Part shown: positions 8,900-18,103 of the stretch, piece by piece
Layout of the letters: each line of letters opens with the position of its first letter
How positions within the stretch are numbered: position 1 is the stretch's first letter
Assembly (NCBI GenBank): GCA_013360195.1
Contig: JABWCQ010000001.1
Coordinates: 210,168-274,167, forward strand
Direction: 5' to 3'
Source of the DNA: a bacterium
GTDB lineage: Bacteria; Electryoneota; RPQS01
DNA: 64,000 nt
Program-made: the position numbers and the translations under genes
The notes under the pieces: model-generated
The model's database searches: none
Told to the model about the DNA's origin: nothing
The model's input: only the letters and a program-made list of their open reading frames with translations

Positions 8900-9499
8900 A
8901 TGCAGCAATTCTCTCGTCGGCGCGTCTCCATCTTCGTTGATGGGGCAAACATGTTCTACACACAGAAGAAAGGTCTCGGCTGGTTCTTTGACCCTGCCAA
9001 GCTCCTGAAAGTGCTGCGTGGCGATGATGAATTGACGGACGCCTATTGGTATATGGGTCTGAAGCAGCCGCCCGACCCGCGAGACGAAAACTTCGTTCGC
9101 TTTCTCTCCTACGCGGGCTACGTCGTGAGAACCAAAGGTCTGAAAACGATCTATGACAGCGAAACGGGGGAGACCACGCAAAAAGCGAATCTCGACGTCG
9201 AAATTGTCATGGACATGTTTAACACGATCGAGAATTTCGATAAGGCGATTCTGCTGTCAGGTGACGGAGACTTTGAACGCGCGCTTGAACTGCTTCGATC
9301 GCGAGGCCGACAAATCTGTGTTGTTTCCACGCAAAACTGGATTGCCGCTGAATTGCGGCAGGCCATCGGATCTCACTTTATTGACCTGCAGGACCTTCGT
9401 GCGCAGATTGAGCGCTCCGCACCAGAACCGCGTGAACACAAAGCTCTTCCCGAACATCCCGCCGATCCCTTTCGTTCCGGCGGGTTTCCCGCACCGTGA
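8900..9499 (+). CDS. NYN-domain protein of the LabA/DUF88 type (putative RNase)
   Basis: 199 residues. The NYN fold (PIN-like nuclease) spans about 5-160, with three acidic clusters: SIFVDGANMFY, QKANLDVEIVMDMF and ILLSGDGDFERAL. These supply the metal-binding aspartates of NYN nucleases. The tail after residue 165 is Pro/Glu-rich and disordered. LabA/DUF88 proteins are linked to RNA processing or decay, but the substrate here is unknown. It sits between atpG and atpD and its stop overlaps the GTG of the HEAT-repeat gene, so the two products are probably made together and may act together. Confidence 0.8.
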   Translation: MQQFSRRRVSIFVDGANMFYTQKKGLGWFFDPAKLLKVLRGDDELTDAYWYMGLKQPPDPRDENFVRFLSYAGYVVRTKGLKTIYDSETGETTQKANLDVEIVMDMFNTIENFDKAILLSGDGDFERALELLRSRGRQICVVSTQNWIAAELRQAIGSHFIDLQDLRAQIERSAPEPREHKALPEHPADPFRSGGFPAP

Positions 9500-10266
9500 G
9501 TGAGAGCTTTGAAAACCGCGACGCGCTGTCTGCAGCTATCTTGACATGTATCGGAAAGTGGCGAGACAGACCCGGCGAAGCGGACCTGCATGCCGCAGAT
9601 TGCGAACAACTGCTCTCTGAATACTCGGCCGAAGAGTCCTTCCGCATTCTCGAACTTGGAAATTCTGCTGCCGATGCCATCGAGCGGGTTCCCGAATCCG
9701 CCGAAGACATCACCCTGAGGCTCGCCGGTTCTCCGGTTGAAGCCGCCCGCGCAGTCGGATGTGTGCTGATTGCCCGCGTCGGAAAGTTCAATCCGAGGAC
9801 ATGGCTTCCGCTGATTAGGCACCTTGCCGATGACGAATCCGCAGGTGTTCGCGATGCGCTGCCGATGATTTTCGACCAAAGGCCTGAGCTTGCTGGATGG
9901 TCTGAAATGCATACCGACTATGTCTTCTCGATCTTCGAGGAGTGGCGCACCGATAACAACTATCGCATCCGCCGCATTGTTGCTCGCGGTCTCGTTGGAT
10001 TCGCCTCGCAGTCCGCCGGGAATGCTGATCGGGTACTCAAGCTGATTGTCCCGCTCTATGAAGACGCTTCCGAGTTCGTGCGCCGCAATGTCGTTTCGGC
10101 AATCCGCGAAATCGGCAAATCACAGCCTGACACCGTTTTCAGTTTTCTCGAATCTCGGATTGACGCGGGGTCACCCTATGACCGGGAGCTGATTCCCATG
10201 ATTCTCGAAGCGTCGTTCGCTCGCAAACAGCCCGAATGGCGTGACGAGATTCTGGCCAAACTTTAA
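9496..10266 (+). CDS. HEAT-repeat-like helical protein
   Basis: 256 residues, starting with GTG inside the NYN stop. The C-terminal two thirds (about 75-250) are helical repeats of about 37 residues with the HEAT pattern of Asp/Arg at turns: VGKFNPRTWLPLIRHLADD, ESAGVRDALPMIFDQR, YEDASEFVRRNVVSAIREIG. Such solenoids are protein-binding scaffolds, and some (AlkD-like) bind DNA. The W/R arrangement EEWRTDNNYRIRRIVARGLV recalls the DNA alkylation repeat family. No catalytic residue can be assigned. It is translationally coupled to the NYN protein and 26 bases from atpD. Confidence 0.6.
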   Translation: MSESFENRDALSAAILTCIGKWRDRPGEADLHAADCEQLLSEYSAEESFRILELGNSAADAIERVPESAEDITLRLAGSPVEAARAVGCVLIARVGKFNPRTWLPLIRHLADDESAGVRDALPMIFDQRPELAGWSEMHTDYVFSIFEEWRTDNNYRIRRIVARGLVGFASQSAGNADRVLKLIVPLYEDASEFVRRNVVSAIREIGKSQPDTVFSFLESRIDAGSPYDRELIPMILEASFARKQPEWRDEILAKL

Positions 10267-10280
10267 TTTTCTGTTCATAA

Positions 10281-11753
<1,473 letters not shown>

Positions 11754-11756
11754 GTT

Positions 11757-12167
11757 ATGGCCAACACGTTTCATGTTGAGCTGATTACACCCGAAAAACA
11801 TCTGCTGTCCGCCGATGTCGTGCATGTGCGCGCTCCCGGGTCGGCAGGTGAATTCGGTGTTTTGGCCAACCATGCACCCATGGTCGCAGGGCTTGGCCCC
11901 GGTCGTCTGCAGATTGACTTCGCCGACCACAAGGAAGAGTTTGCAATCGGCGGTGGATACTTCACCGTGGACAACAATAAGGCGCTTATCCTTGCAGAAA
12001 CATGCGTCCGCAAGTCCGACATCGATCTTGATACTGCAAAAAAAAACCGGGCTGATGCACTGAAACGCATCGAAACTGCCGCATCTGCTGCAGAACGCGA
12101 AGAAGCACAATCTGCTTTCAAACGCCATAACGCACTCGTTCAAGTCGCTGAGCATAAAGTCGACTAA
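11757..12167 (+). CDS. atpC: F1Fo ATP synthase subunit epsilon
   Basis: 136 residues. The N-terminal beta-sandwich shows FHVELITPEKHLLSADV and the conserved GEFGVLANHAPMV, followed by the two-helix C-terminal domain (about 88-136). Epsilon couples the rotor to the c-ring and can inhibit ATP hydrolysis. The start lies 3 bases after the atpD stop. It closes the operon, and a strong terminator follows 25 bases later. Confidence 0.94.
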   Translation: MANTFHVELITPEKHLLSADVVHVRAPGSAGEFGVLANHAPMVAGLGPGRLQIDFADHKEEFAIGGGYFTVDNNKALILAETCVRKSDIDLDTAKKNRADALKRIETAASAAEREEAQSAFKRHNALVQVAEHKVD

Positions 12168-12191
12168 GTACAAAATTTTACGACCGATTAC

Positions 12192-12220
12192 AAAAGCGGC
12201 AGTCTCTGACTGCCGCTTTT
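12192..12220. terminator. Bidirectional intrinsic terminator between atpC and the converging secreted-protein genes
   Basis: AAAAGCGGCAG (12192-12202) pairs perfectly with CTGCCGCTTTT (12210-12220) around a 7-base loop. The 11-base stem ends in A/T runs on both sides, so it can stop the ATP synthase operon on the plus strand and the two-gene unit on the minus strand. Confidence 0.9.
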
Positions 12221-12243
12221 GCTATACCTTTTTTCACGTTCCT

Positions 12244-13215
12244 TCACTTCCAAAACCCGTCTCTTTGGGCGATGAAGTAGTCAAATTCCATCAATGGCCC
12301 AACCGCTCTCATGTAAAAACGTTCCACGGGTTCAACCGACTCTGTTGTGTCAGGTAACAGTGGATCCGTCAGATTGTTGAAGAACTTGAAAGCAGAATCA
12401 TAGGCTTGGAACGTCAACAAACTGTCGCCATGCCACATGTGGAGGTTCGCTTTCGACCACCACCCTGGAACGGACTTCGGATAGACTGTGATGACTTTCT
12501 CAATCCAGCTAAGTGCTCCGCTGTAATCACGGCATTTTTTCTGCCGTTCTGCAAGTGCCAGCCACGCATTCACGGTGTCTTGCCCGTCTTCTGGAGACCG
12601 ATACTCGAAAACTCCGCCGTCATAGAGCACGTTGAGGTATCCCGGAGTCTTGCTCGTGGTACCCAGAGCCAAAACCCACACTCCTTCCGGCAGACCCCAT
12701 ACATTGTAAGCGATTACGTGGGATTGATTCCCCGGGAGAATTGTATCTTGTGGATTGAACGGGTCCAGAGAGTCAACGCACGCCTGCACGCTGTAGGATA
12801 GTTTTGTCGAATCAATCACTGGCGCATCCGAAACTATATTCATGGTCGTCTTGTAAAGCCGTGGAGCGAACCACTCATGAGGGTTTTCGCCTATCAACAC
12901 AATGCTCGAGTCCGTTCGATTGATGAACTGAACCTTGATTTCTAAGGTGTCACAGATTCCCATCATCAAACTACTTGAACGCGGATATCTGAGCATGCTT
13001 GGAGCGTAGAACTCATTAGCACGAACACAAGCATTCAGTGCAGAATTGTTCAGCCTGACTGGTGGTAGCAAATTCCGCCATACTTTGCGTTGCGGGTATT
13101 GCTCCTCAAAGTACGGATAGACGTCAAACGATGTTGGGAGGACATCAGCAACAATCGTGCAAAAGGAAGTTAGTGTGATAGCAGTAGCTATGCCTGCAAA
13201 AGTTAAATGTTTCAT
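12244..13215 (-). CDS. Secreted protein with TPR-like C-terminus, function unknown
   Basis: 323 residues. The N-terminus is a signal peptide (MKHLTFAGIATAITLTSFC, cleavage near residue 23). A beta-rich middle (about 85-200, VQFINRTDSSIVLIGENP) resembles an Ig-like or NEAT-like fold but I cannot name it. About 220-300 are paired helices with the TPR signature WLALAERQKKCRDYSGALSW and YPKSVPGWWSKANLHMWHGD. AGGAGGA lies 8 bases before the ATG. It follows the metalloprotease by 12 bases in the same unit, so the two secreted products may be partners, for example protease and inhibitor or surface anchor; that is a guess. Confidence 0.6.
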   Translation of the reverse strand: MKHLTFAGIATAITLTSFCTIVADVLPTSFDVYPYFEEQYPQRKVWRNLLPPVRLNNSALNACVRANEFYAPSMLRYPRSSSLMMGICDTLEIKVQFINRTDSSIVLIGENPHEWFAPRLYKTTMNIVSDAPVIDSTKLSYSVQACVDSLDPFNPQDTILPGNQSHVIAYNVWGLPEGVWVLALGTTSKTPGYLNVLYDGGVFEYRSPEDGQDTVNAWLALAERQKKCRDYSGALSWIEKVITVYPKSVPGWWSKANLHMWHGDSLLTFQAYDSAFKFFNNLTDPLLPDTTESVEPVERFYMRAVGPLMEFDYFIAQRDGFWK

Positions 13216-13227
13216 GATACGTTCCTC

Positions 13228-15096
13228 CTACTCGGCTCGAACCGTGAACCGGGATTTATCTTGAGGTGAGAAAGTGGGTGAATTGGGGACCAGACGCCCT
13301 GTGCCTAACTCTCTTCTAACAGGACCCATTATTAGCGTATCTGATTCCACAGCTTGTGGGTGGGTTAAACCAACCGCGTGACCAAATTCGTGAGCTACTA
13401 CAACTCGCAATATATCGAGAGCATCGTCATGCCAATCGAAGTAACTACCAGCCCTGCAATATGGAGAGTCCATGTATTCTCTAAATCTTTCTAGGTTAAC
13501 AACGATGAAATATGTATTACCTGGGTAGGTTCCCGTTCCTGTCGGATCTGGATGAGGAAATGCAGTTCCTTGTGTTTTTCTTATGGTCCATGCAGGGATC
13601 TCACGATAGGAGCCTACGCGCTGAGACCAAGGCCAAAATGATATGACTTGAGCAACGCTCTCGCCGTTGTCATAGAGATTTAGGTTAGAGGTGCTTCCAA
13701 GATAAACAAGGGAGTCGATTGGCACAAACCTTGGTGGGTATAGTGTGTGACAGCCTTTTCGCTGGAAAGACGCAGACTTGTTTTGTTGTCTAATTGGATT
13801 GGTCGGTACAGATGAGGCTTGTATATTGTAATTGTCCGTGATGTGAACTTGCACTTGGCTGTCCAGCGCGAATATGTGACCGGGATATACTTCATCGAAG
13901 AAATCAACTACTTCCGGAAACTCCTCAAGTTCGGGATGAAAGTAAACAAAAACATCCTTGAGTTTTGGATCACATCGAATATGTTCGTAGTTTGTAGTAT
14001 CGTGTGGCTGAGTAGAGTCTGCCGCAACAAGAAAACCACGATACTCTTCAAAGTTTAACAAGTCGTCGCCGTCAAAAGCTCTTCCACGCATGTGATAGTC
14101 ATCATCTTCCCATTTCTGGGCAACGGATCCAACTGAATCCGGATGCCCAAACGGCCAATTCTTGCGCAAGTCTGTTCCTGGAAACACTTTCTCTTCCCAA
14201 GCATCAGCCAGAAAATCCCCTGTATTACCGGAATATTGCTCGAATCCATCTTCATCTCGCGGAACGGATACATATGATATGGTGTCCCCCAACGATGTCG
14301 TCCGTGACATGAAGTTCGATTTCCCCGCCGCGTCCACAAAGGGAGTAACCATGCAATGGGCAGCATAGTCACGGGAAATCAACTCAAGAGTGTGGCTCCC
14401 TGTCACAGGCTGCCGCGTTCTTGCAATGATGCTCTTTCTTGACCTCCTTATGGCTTGACCGGCTAAGTCTCTTGCACGCAGAGTGTCCAATGCGTGTTGC
14501 CAGCCCGTTGCGCTGAACTGATCATACATGTCTATTTGAGTCAGCGTGTCGATTCGGGGGAAACCGAATCCTCCGCAAAACTCTGTTACATTGTGTTCAC
14601 CGTAAATCCTGTCCCATCGCAACTCATCTCCGACCAAGTATATACGCAAATTTCCTATGGGCATCGGAAGAAGGATTGTACCGGAAGAGCTCCAGTGTCT
14701 TTCCTTTATTACAAAGGTGTCTTGGTCTATAATCTGAAAGTTAAGAGTGTCAAGTCCTCTAAAACTGAAACAGGTGCCAAATTCGCATGGCCAGCGATTA
14801 CCGCTCTCGTTCTGCATCCAGATACAATTGACTGGATTTATGTTCCCCACACCAGAACTGTCGCGATATGCCCATGCCAAATGAAGCGGGCTCATGTAGT
14901 CCCAGCAGCACTCCCCGACATGCCACCCACCGGAGTCAATTTCGCTCCATTCCATGGAGTAGCTCACTCGCACTGAACTAATTATTCCGGAACCATTATT
15001 GTGCTCACCGGCAGTGACCGAATAGTCCACAGAGTGTACCGTGACATCCCCGATACCAAAAACCGAACCCGCAAAGACCGTAAGTGCAAAAAACAA
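13228..15096 (-). CDS. Secreted metzincin-type zinc metalloprotease
   Basis: 622 residues in the open frame. The C-terminus has the zinc motif VVAHEFGHAVGLTHPQ (HExxHxxGxxH) followed by SDTLIMGPVRREL, whose Met fits the Met-turn, so it is metzincin-like (matrixin family M10 is the best guess). About 520 residues of beta-rich sequence precede it. The frame opens at TTG 15096 within a signal peptide (FFALTVFAGSVFG) that has no basic N-terminus. An ATG at 15103, 7 bases after GAGGAG, is out of frame by one: dropping one T from the T6 run (15088-15093) would join it to give MRVVFALTVFAGSVFG, a perfect signal peptide. The start is therefore either TTG or a frameshifted ATG. Confidence 0.72.
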   Translation of the reverse strand: MFFALTVFAGSVFGIGDVTVHSVDYSVTAGEHNNGSGIISSVRVSYSMEWSEIDSGGWHVGECCWDYMSPLHLAWAYRDSSGVGNINPVNCIWMQNESGNRWPCEFGTCFSFRGLDTLNFQIIDQDTFVIKERHWSSSGTILLPMPIGNLRIYLVGDELRWDRIYGEHNVTEFCGGFGFPRIDTLTQIDMYDQFSATGWQHALDTLRARDLAGQAIRRSRKSIIARTRQPVTGSHTLELISRDYAAHCMVTPFVDAAGKSNFMSRTTSLGDTISYVSVPRDEDGFEQYSGNTGDFLADAWEEKVFPGTDLRKNWPFGHPDSVGSVAQKWEDDDYHMRGRAFDGDDLLNFEEYRGFLVAADSTQPHDTTNYEHIRCDPKLKDVFVYFHPELEEFPEVVDFFDEVYPGHIFALDSQVQVHITDNYNIQASSVPTNPIRQQNKSASFQRKGCHTLYPPRFVPIDSLVYLGSTSNLNLYDNGESVAQVISFWPWSQRVGSYREIPAWTIRKTQGTAFPHPDPTGTGTYPGNTYFIVVNLERFREYMDSPYCRAGSYFDWHDDALDILRVVVAHEFGHAVGLTHPQAVESDTLIMGPVRRELGTGRLVPNSPTFSPQDKSRFTVRAE

Positions 15097-15242
15097 CTCT
15101 CATTGATTTGCTCCTCGATGATGCATCTACAATGCTATAGAATCTCGAAAAAGTCAATACCTCAACCAGAAAAAGAGAAACCGCCCCAATTCTGGCCCGC
15201 CTCTTGCCAAATACATCGTAGCTAACTCAGGAGTGTTTTCCC

Positions 15243-17249
15243 GTGCGCTACAGAATTACGATGTATTTTTCATGTATTTGCTGGATTTTCTCCGCTACGT
15301 ATGCGGTAGACGCTGTTGATGTGCAGCAGAAATTGCAAACTGCAAGAATCCTGCTTGACCAGCCCACGCCGGACATTGAGCAACTGACTGCATTAAGTGA
15401 CCAGCTTAAAGCGTTTGTGTTGAATGAGTCCGACAACACGTGGCGCGATTCCACCTGCAAAACCGTCGCGCTGATTGCTCGGGCCACCTCGACTGACCCG
15501 CAAAGTCACCGCTGGGCCATTGACCTCTGCACAACCGACCCGCTGGCACCGTGGACAAAATACACACTCGATTACTGCTGGCCTGTCGGTGGTGAAGCCG
15601 CGCATCAGCTTGAAGTTGCTGACATACTGCTCGACATGTGCGGACGCTCTCCCGATGCGCCATGGGTTGGTGATTTCAAAACCGCGCTCTTCCGGGCTTA
15701 TGCCGCCGAAGAGTTCTGGTCGCCCGCCGCTTTCCTCGGAATGCAATTGATTCGAGCCGACTTCCCGCTTGGTGCGCAAGACCAGCTTACTCTGGCAAAC
15801 TGTCTCTTGCGGGCCAATCAAGAGGAGTCTGCGCGAGAGGTACTCTTCGCATTGAGCAACAACACCGCGCCCAATTCCCCGCAAGCTCTGCGCGCAAGTG
15901 TCGAGCTCGGTCTTATCGAACAAGTCCTCGGACGTGACATTCAATCCAAGCAGGAGTTTCAACAGGCTTGGAACATCTGGCAGAAACACAAACGAAAGCC
16001 CGGATTCTCCGACCCGCTTGTGGCAAATGCCGCCGCGAGAGCGCGCTGGGAACTTCTGCAATTTGAATTTGCCGCGCTCGAAAAAACTCTGCATGTGTCG
16101 CTGGAATGGAATGCCAAAGAAGCCACTCGCTGGTGCAACGAGCTCGAACGCAATACCAACGAACTCCTGACGATTGCCCCGTCTTATGAATCCGCTGTCG
16201 CGCTCTTGACTGGAAAACTCCATCGTCTCGAAGGCGACGCGCTGCTTCGTCTGGGGATGTTCTCCAGCAGGCCGGAGGATTTGCTGGCGCGCGACAAACT
16301 GCGTGCACAAGCTTTGACGGCGTTTAACCAAGCCGCGGATATCCTGGTCTTCACGGCTCGCCATGAAGCGAAAGCGCTGCCTCCGCTCGCACCCGGACAT
16401 TGGTCCACGCAAAAACGCGATTTTCAAACTGAAGCGCAGCAGGAAACATACGACCTGTATGTCCATGTCGCCGAACAGCTGGAAGGGTGGGCTGCTTCAT
16501 TATGGCAGCAGACTCCATTGAGGAGCTTCGGGCAAAACGGTTACTCACCGCGATGTGATGCGATTGTGCACGAAGCTTTTCCGGTGCTGCAGGAGTGCGT
16601 CAATTATCGCAAGCTTGCGCTGCGCTTCGCCCGGCAGAATCCCGGCATTGACGGTGTCGAAAACTCCGTGGCAACGTTGTATCAAGACATGCTGAAACCG
16701 GTGATGGAATTGCGAAAGCTGTGCGGCAGTCAGTGGCAGACGACGTCAGCGAACGCGATGCAGATTTCGCGCACGCTGGCCGCAACGTCAAATCCGGATG
16801 CGGTCGAGTCCATGACGGAAGCCTTGTCGGCGCAGCTTGCCGAGGCGACCAAACTGGCGAATGAGTCCAATACGGCTCTTGCCACGGTGTTCGAACAGCT
16901 GTTTACCGCAGTACCTGACAAGGACTCCTTGTCTCTCCTCGCGGAACATAAGCTCGCTCTCGATCGTGAGTATGCCGCGATGAATCGCACAGTGCATGAA
17001 TCGCTCGAGTTCGCGACCCACTCGCTTGATCGTCGCGACACGCGCGCGGCCAGTCTGCGTTCCAAACTATTTAAGTACAGCTCGTCTGCGGCGGACGTTG
17101 AGTTGAGTGTACTTGAAGAGGGTCATGCGTGGGCTCAAGCGAACGGTTATCTGTCATCGGGTGGAAGCCTGCTGTACGCGCGGCTTTCCGAACGCGATCC
17201 GGCCAAGTATCCGCTTCGCGGCGGTGTTTGGCAGGCGGGTCGAAAGTAA
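15243..17249 (+). CDS. Large secreted alpha-helical protein, unknown
   Basis: 668 residues from GTG, with AGGAGTG 7 bases upstream. N-terminal signal peptide (MRYRITMYFSCICWIFSATY, cleaved around residue 21-24). The rest is almost entirely helical and Ala/Leu/Gln/Trp-rich, with TPR-like pairs near 175-240 (LTLANCLLRANQEESAREVL, then SVELGLIEQVLGRDIQSKQE) and long helices after 500. No enzyme motif was found. The gene stands alone: its promoter is not obvious and a terminator lies 30 bases after the stop. Probably a periplasmic or surface scaffold. Confidence 0.55.
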   Translation: MRYRITMYFSCICWIFSATYAVDAVDVQQKLQTARILLDQPTPDIEQLTALSDQLKAFVLNESDNTWRDSTCKTVALIARATSTDPQSHRWAIDLCTTDPLAPWTKYTLDYCWPVGGEAAHQLEVADILLDMCGRSPDAPWVGDFKTALFRAYAAEEFWSPAAFLGMQLIRADFPLGAQDQLTLANCLLRANQEESAREVLFALSNNTAPNSPQALRASVELGLIEQVLGRDIQSKQEFQQAWNIWQKHKRKPGFSDPLVANAAARARWELLQFEFAALEKTLHVSLEWNAKEATRWCNELERNTNELLTIAPSYESAVALLTGKLHRLEGDALLRLGMFSSRPEDLLARDKLRAQALTAFNQAADILVFTARHEAKALPPLAPGHWSTQKRDFQTEAQQETYDLYVHVAEQLEGWAASLWQQTPLRSFGQNGYSPRCDAIVHEAFPVLQECVNYRKLALRFARQNPGIDGVENSVATLYQDMLKPVMELRKLCGSQWQTTSANAMQISRTLAATSNPDAVESMTEALSAQLAEATKLANESNTALATVFEQLFTAVPDKDSLSLLAEHKLALDREYAAMNRTVHESLEFATHSLDRRDTRAASLRSKLFKYSSSAADVELSVLEEGHAWAQANGYLSSGGSLLYARLSERDPAKYPLRGGVWQAGRK

Positions 17250-17278
17250 ACCTCACTTACGCTGGAATCAATGTGATG

Positions 17279-17309
17279 ACGCGGCGGCTTGAAAGAGTCG
17301 CCGCGTTTT
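17279..17309 (+). terminator. Intrinsic terminator whose loop carries the -35 box of the next gene
   Basis: ACGCGGCG (17279-17286) pairs perfectly with CGCCGCGT (17299-17306), followed by T residues to 17309. The 12-base loop contains TTGAAA, the putative -35 element of the crcB promoter. Confidence 0.85.
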
Positions 17310-17317
17310 GCTACTTT
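17289..17317 (+). promoter_or_regulatory. Promoter of crcB, TTGAAA-17-TACTTT
   Basis: -35 TTGAAA (17289-17294), exactly 17 bases, -10 TACTTT (17312-17317). The start point would fall about 17324, right at the crcB ATG (17326), implying a leaderless or nearly leaderless mRNA. No ribosome site is visible, which agrees. Confidence 0.5.
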
Positions 17318-17325
17318 GACTGACC

Positions 17326-17700
17326 ATGAAGAACATTCTTCTCATCTTTGTCGGCGGTGGACTTGGTTCGCTGTTGCGTTATGTGATGTCGGGACTGGTG
17401 TACAGGCTGACCTCCCTCGGTTTTCCTTATGGCACGGTGGTGGTAAATGTCACCGGATGTTTTGCGATCGGTTTCTTGATGACGGCAATGGCGGCGCGAT
17501 TTGACGATTCGCCCGCGCTGAAGGTGTTTCTGACCATCGGATTGCTGGGCGGTTTCACGACCTATTCGTCGTTCAGTTATGAGACCATTGCTTTGATTCA
17601 GGAGGCGAAACCGGCGGCGGCTGTGGTGAATATCGGAATAACCCTGACGGGCTGTTTAGCTGGAACATGGTTGGGATTGGGACTTGGCCGAATGGTTTAG
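17326..17700 (+). CDS. crcB: Fluoride ion channel FluC/CrcB
   Basis: 124 residues, four membrane helices. Family motifs are present: GGGLGSLLRYVMSG in helix 1, GTVVVNVTGCFAIGF in helix 2 (with the pore Asn) and GGFTTYSSFSYET in helix 3 (Phe and Ser/Thr fluoride ladder, central Na+ site). FluC works as an antiparallel dimer in the inner membrane and lets toxic fluoride leak out. A single full-length copy is seen here, as for homodimeric versions. There is no room for a fluoride riboswitch in the 76 bases upstream. Confidence 0.9.
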   Translation: MKNILLIFVGGGLGSLLRYVMSGLVYRLTSLGFPYGTVVVNVTGCFAIGFLMTAMAARFDDSPALKVFLTIGLLGGFTTYSSFSYETIALIQEAKPAAAVVNIGITLTGCLAGTWLGLGLGRMV

Positions 17701-17871
17701 GGAAGACGTGCCAGGCGGAAAGGCTTAGGGGGAGCTTTGTCTGCGATGATTGCACAAGAAAATCTCTGTGGATTCGGTATTCACGCTTGTAAGTCCTTTC
17801 GCCCTGCTGCGGGAAGACAATGCGCTTGGGTTTGGGTTCAGACGCCGCGCTATCCGCCCCTACACCCGGGC

Positions 17872-17890
17872 GTCGGGCAGGAGGCCCGAC
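17872..17890. repeat. REP-like palindrome GTCGGGC-N5-GCCCGAC
   Basis: A 7-base perfect inverted repeat with loop AGGAG, flanked by CCCCTACACCCGGGC on the left and CTAGGG on the right. It resembles dispersed extragenic palindromes that end in CCCTA, like the second element at 18068. Copies elsewhere in the genome cannot be checked here. Confidence 0.45.
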
Positions 17891-17942
17891 CTAGGGATGA
17901 ATGGTTATGCGTCAGCGCAAAGTTGCCTACTTTTCAAGTAGG

Positions 17943-17971
17943 TTGATTTTCCAGCTAAATTGGTGCATATT
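17943..17971 (+). promoter_or_regulatory. Weak promoter candidate for aspS, TTGATT-17-CATATT
   Basis: Four of six bases match TTGACA and five of six match TATATT, with the same 17-base spacing as the strong promoters of this window. A GC-rich hairpin would begin about 13 bases after the start point. Confidence 0.4.
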
Positions 17972-17990
17972 GTCCCTGAACGCATGACCT

Positions 17991-18011
17991 GCGCCGCCTA
18001 TCGGGCGGCGC
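17991..18011 (+). terminator. GC-rich hairpin upstream of aspS
   Basis: GCGCCGCC (17991-17998) pairs perfectly with GGCGGCGC (18004-18011), loop TATCG, followed by TGTTATTTCC. It may be the crcB terminator or, if the promoter at 17943 is used, a stable hairpin at the 5' end of the aspS leader. Confidence 0.5.
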
Positions 18012-18067
18012 TGTTATTTCCAATAATTACATGCTATTGAGTGTAAAGACTCGAACGGCCTCCCAAC

Positions 18068-18087
18068 GGGCACAACATGTTGTGCCC
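18068..18087. repeat. Perfect 20-base palindrome just upstream of aspS
   Basis: GGGCACAACATGTTGTGCCC reads the same on both strands, then CCTACA follows. It ends 16 bases before the aspS start at 18104. It could be a dispersed extragenic palindrome or a dimeric repressor site. Confidence 0.6.
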
Positions 18088-18103
18088 CTACAGTAAGAAG
18101 AAC

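Larger units (their letters stand above)
17701..18103. other. 403-base intergenic region with palindromes and a weak promoter, no gene
   Basis: Holds two short palindromic repeats (17872-17890, 18068-18087), a weak TTGATT-17-CATATT promoter (17943-17971) and a GC-rich hairpin (17991-18011). The short open frames here have no ribosome site or recognisable product. The first ATG upstream of aspS (18077) lies inside a perfect palindrome and is not used as the start. Confidence 0.6.

Noticed and set aside
17250-17325. Fluoride riboswitch before crcB
   Set aside because: The 76-base gap is filled by the upstream terminator and the crcB promoter, and the predicted start is at the ATG, so there is no leader.
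17737-17946. Short open frame between crcB and aspS
   Set aside because: It has no ribosome site, spans a palindromic repeat and gives a composition unlike a protein.
18077-18103. Upstream ATG of aspS
   Set aside because: It lies inside a perfect palindrome and adds nine residues not seen in the family, whose start MTTRTHTCGELR matches 18104.
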